From JBBDRW01 sp040905265 (lineage in GTDB: Bacteria > Bacteroidota > Rhodothermia > Balneolales > Balneolaceae), in contig JBBDRW010000109.1 in the NCBI GenBank assembly GCA_040905265.1, positions 1 through 32,608 on the forward strand: 32,608 nt of DNA, given 5' to 3'. The notes below the pieces were generated by a model that saw only the letters and a program-made list of their open reading frames with translations, was not told the origin of the DNA and did not search any database. The translations under genes and the position numbers were made by a program. Below, piece by piece: positions 32,426-32,608 of the stretch; the stretch's first letter is position 1; each line of letters opens with the position of its first letter.

Positions 32426-32608
32426 TCAAACCTCAACATATTCAATCCCGAGGATTCGGCAAAGCATTTTCCACTTGCGACGCTGATCTCCCAGATGCAC
32501 CACCTGATGATGCGTTCCGCCTGACCGCAACCAATCATCATTACACGCTCGCAAACCGGTATCAGGCTTGAAATGGAAATAGGGCATCTCAATAGCAGGA
32601 ATCTCTTC
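32426..32608 (-). CDS. Sugar isomerase, C-terminal 60 residues (L-arabinose/fucose isomerase family)
   Basis: Only the end of the gene is in the window; it continues past base 32608. The frame reads through MPYFHFKPDTGLRACNDDWL and SGGTHHQVVHLGDQRRKW to IEYVEV and a TGA. The GG-T-H-H motif near the end matches the conserved GGxHH of L-arabinose isomerase and relatives in the fucose/arabinose isomerase superfamily, and it fits the neighbouring arabinanase and symporter. The exact sugar cannot be fixed from 60 residues. Same strand as, and upstream of, the symporter. Confidence 0.7.
   Translation of the reverse strand, partial: EEIPAIEMPYFHFKPDTGLRACNDDWLRSGGTHHQVVHLGDQRRKWKMLCRILGIEYVEV

Overview
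The window is chromosomal DNA with dense, normally spaced genes. It most likely comes from a halophilic or halotolerant member of the Bacteroidota/Balneolota/Rhodothermota branch. The reasons are a PorV-type outer-membrane protein, several lipoproteins, start codons that mostly follow A/T-rich leaders without a Shine-Dalgarno sequence, and a glycine-to-betaine methyltransferase pair. This placement is inference from gene content; no rRNA is present. I see no phage, plasmid, insertion sequence, CRISPR array or intact tRNA.

Layout. 1-3834 (+): end of pheS, then pheT, a small coiled-coil gene and zapA. 3903-7564 (-): gsmT and sdmT (betaine from glycine), a BatB-like von Willebrand protein and a HAD phosphatase, all co-directional. 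7832-9711 (+): lexA, a 507-base spacer with a possible small antisense ORF and a striking inverted repeat, then rplU and rpmA with a good terminator. 9781-12331 (+): an FAH-family hydrolase overlapping an M23 peptidase, facing ridA (-). 13007-17942 (+): two paralogous TPR lipoproteins, a cystathionine synthase/lyase and a thiolase. 18362-23108 (+): PorV, a three-PASTA membrane protein, rpe, phoH and a metallo-beta-lactamase-fold hydrolase. 23171-24658 (-): class II photolyase. 24865-25518 (+): HAD mutase/phosphatase. 25596-26651 (-): beta-propeller lipoprotein. 26905-32608: a pectin side-chain sugar locus with a GH78-type rhamnosidase, GH43 arabinanase, sodium/sugar symporter and the C-terminus of a sugar isomerase.

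How the genes work together. GsmT and SdmT together would convert glycine to glycine betaine, which fits a saline habitat. LexA and the photolyase are DNA-damage functions, though not adjacent. The last block could release arabinose or rhamnose outside the cytoplasm, import the sugar with sodium and isomerise it; no SusC/SusD pair is visible.

The main unexplained signal is intergenic. A dispersed repeat with core GGTTTTnCAAARCCTYC lies upstream of rplU, porV, the GH78 gene and sdmT, always in the orientation of the downstream gene and about 70-130 bases from its start. At rplU and porV it is paired with an inverted copy, like a REPIN. The porV copy follows a near-consensus sigma-70 promoter and would be transcribed as a long rod-shaped RNA. 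A second small hairpin family with loop TGTCG occurs in three spacers. PhoH appears to lack any ATG, GTG or TTG at its expected start.
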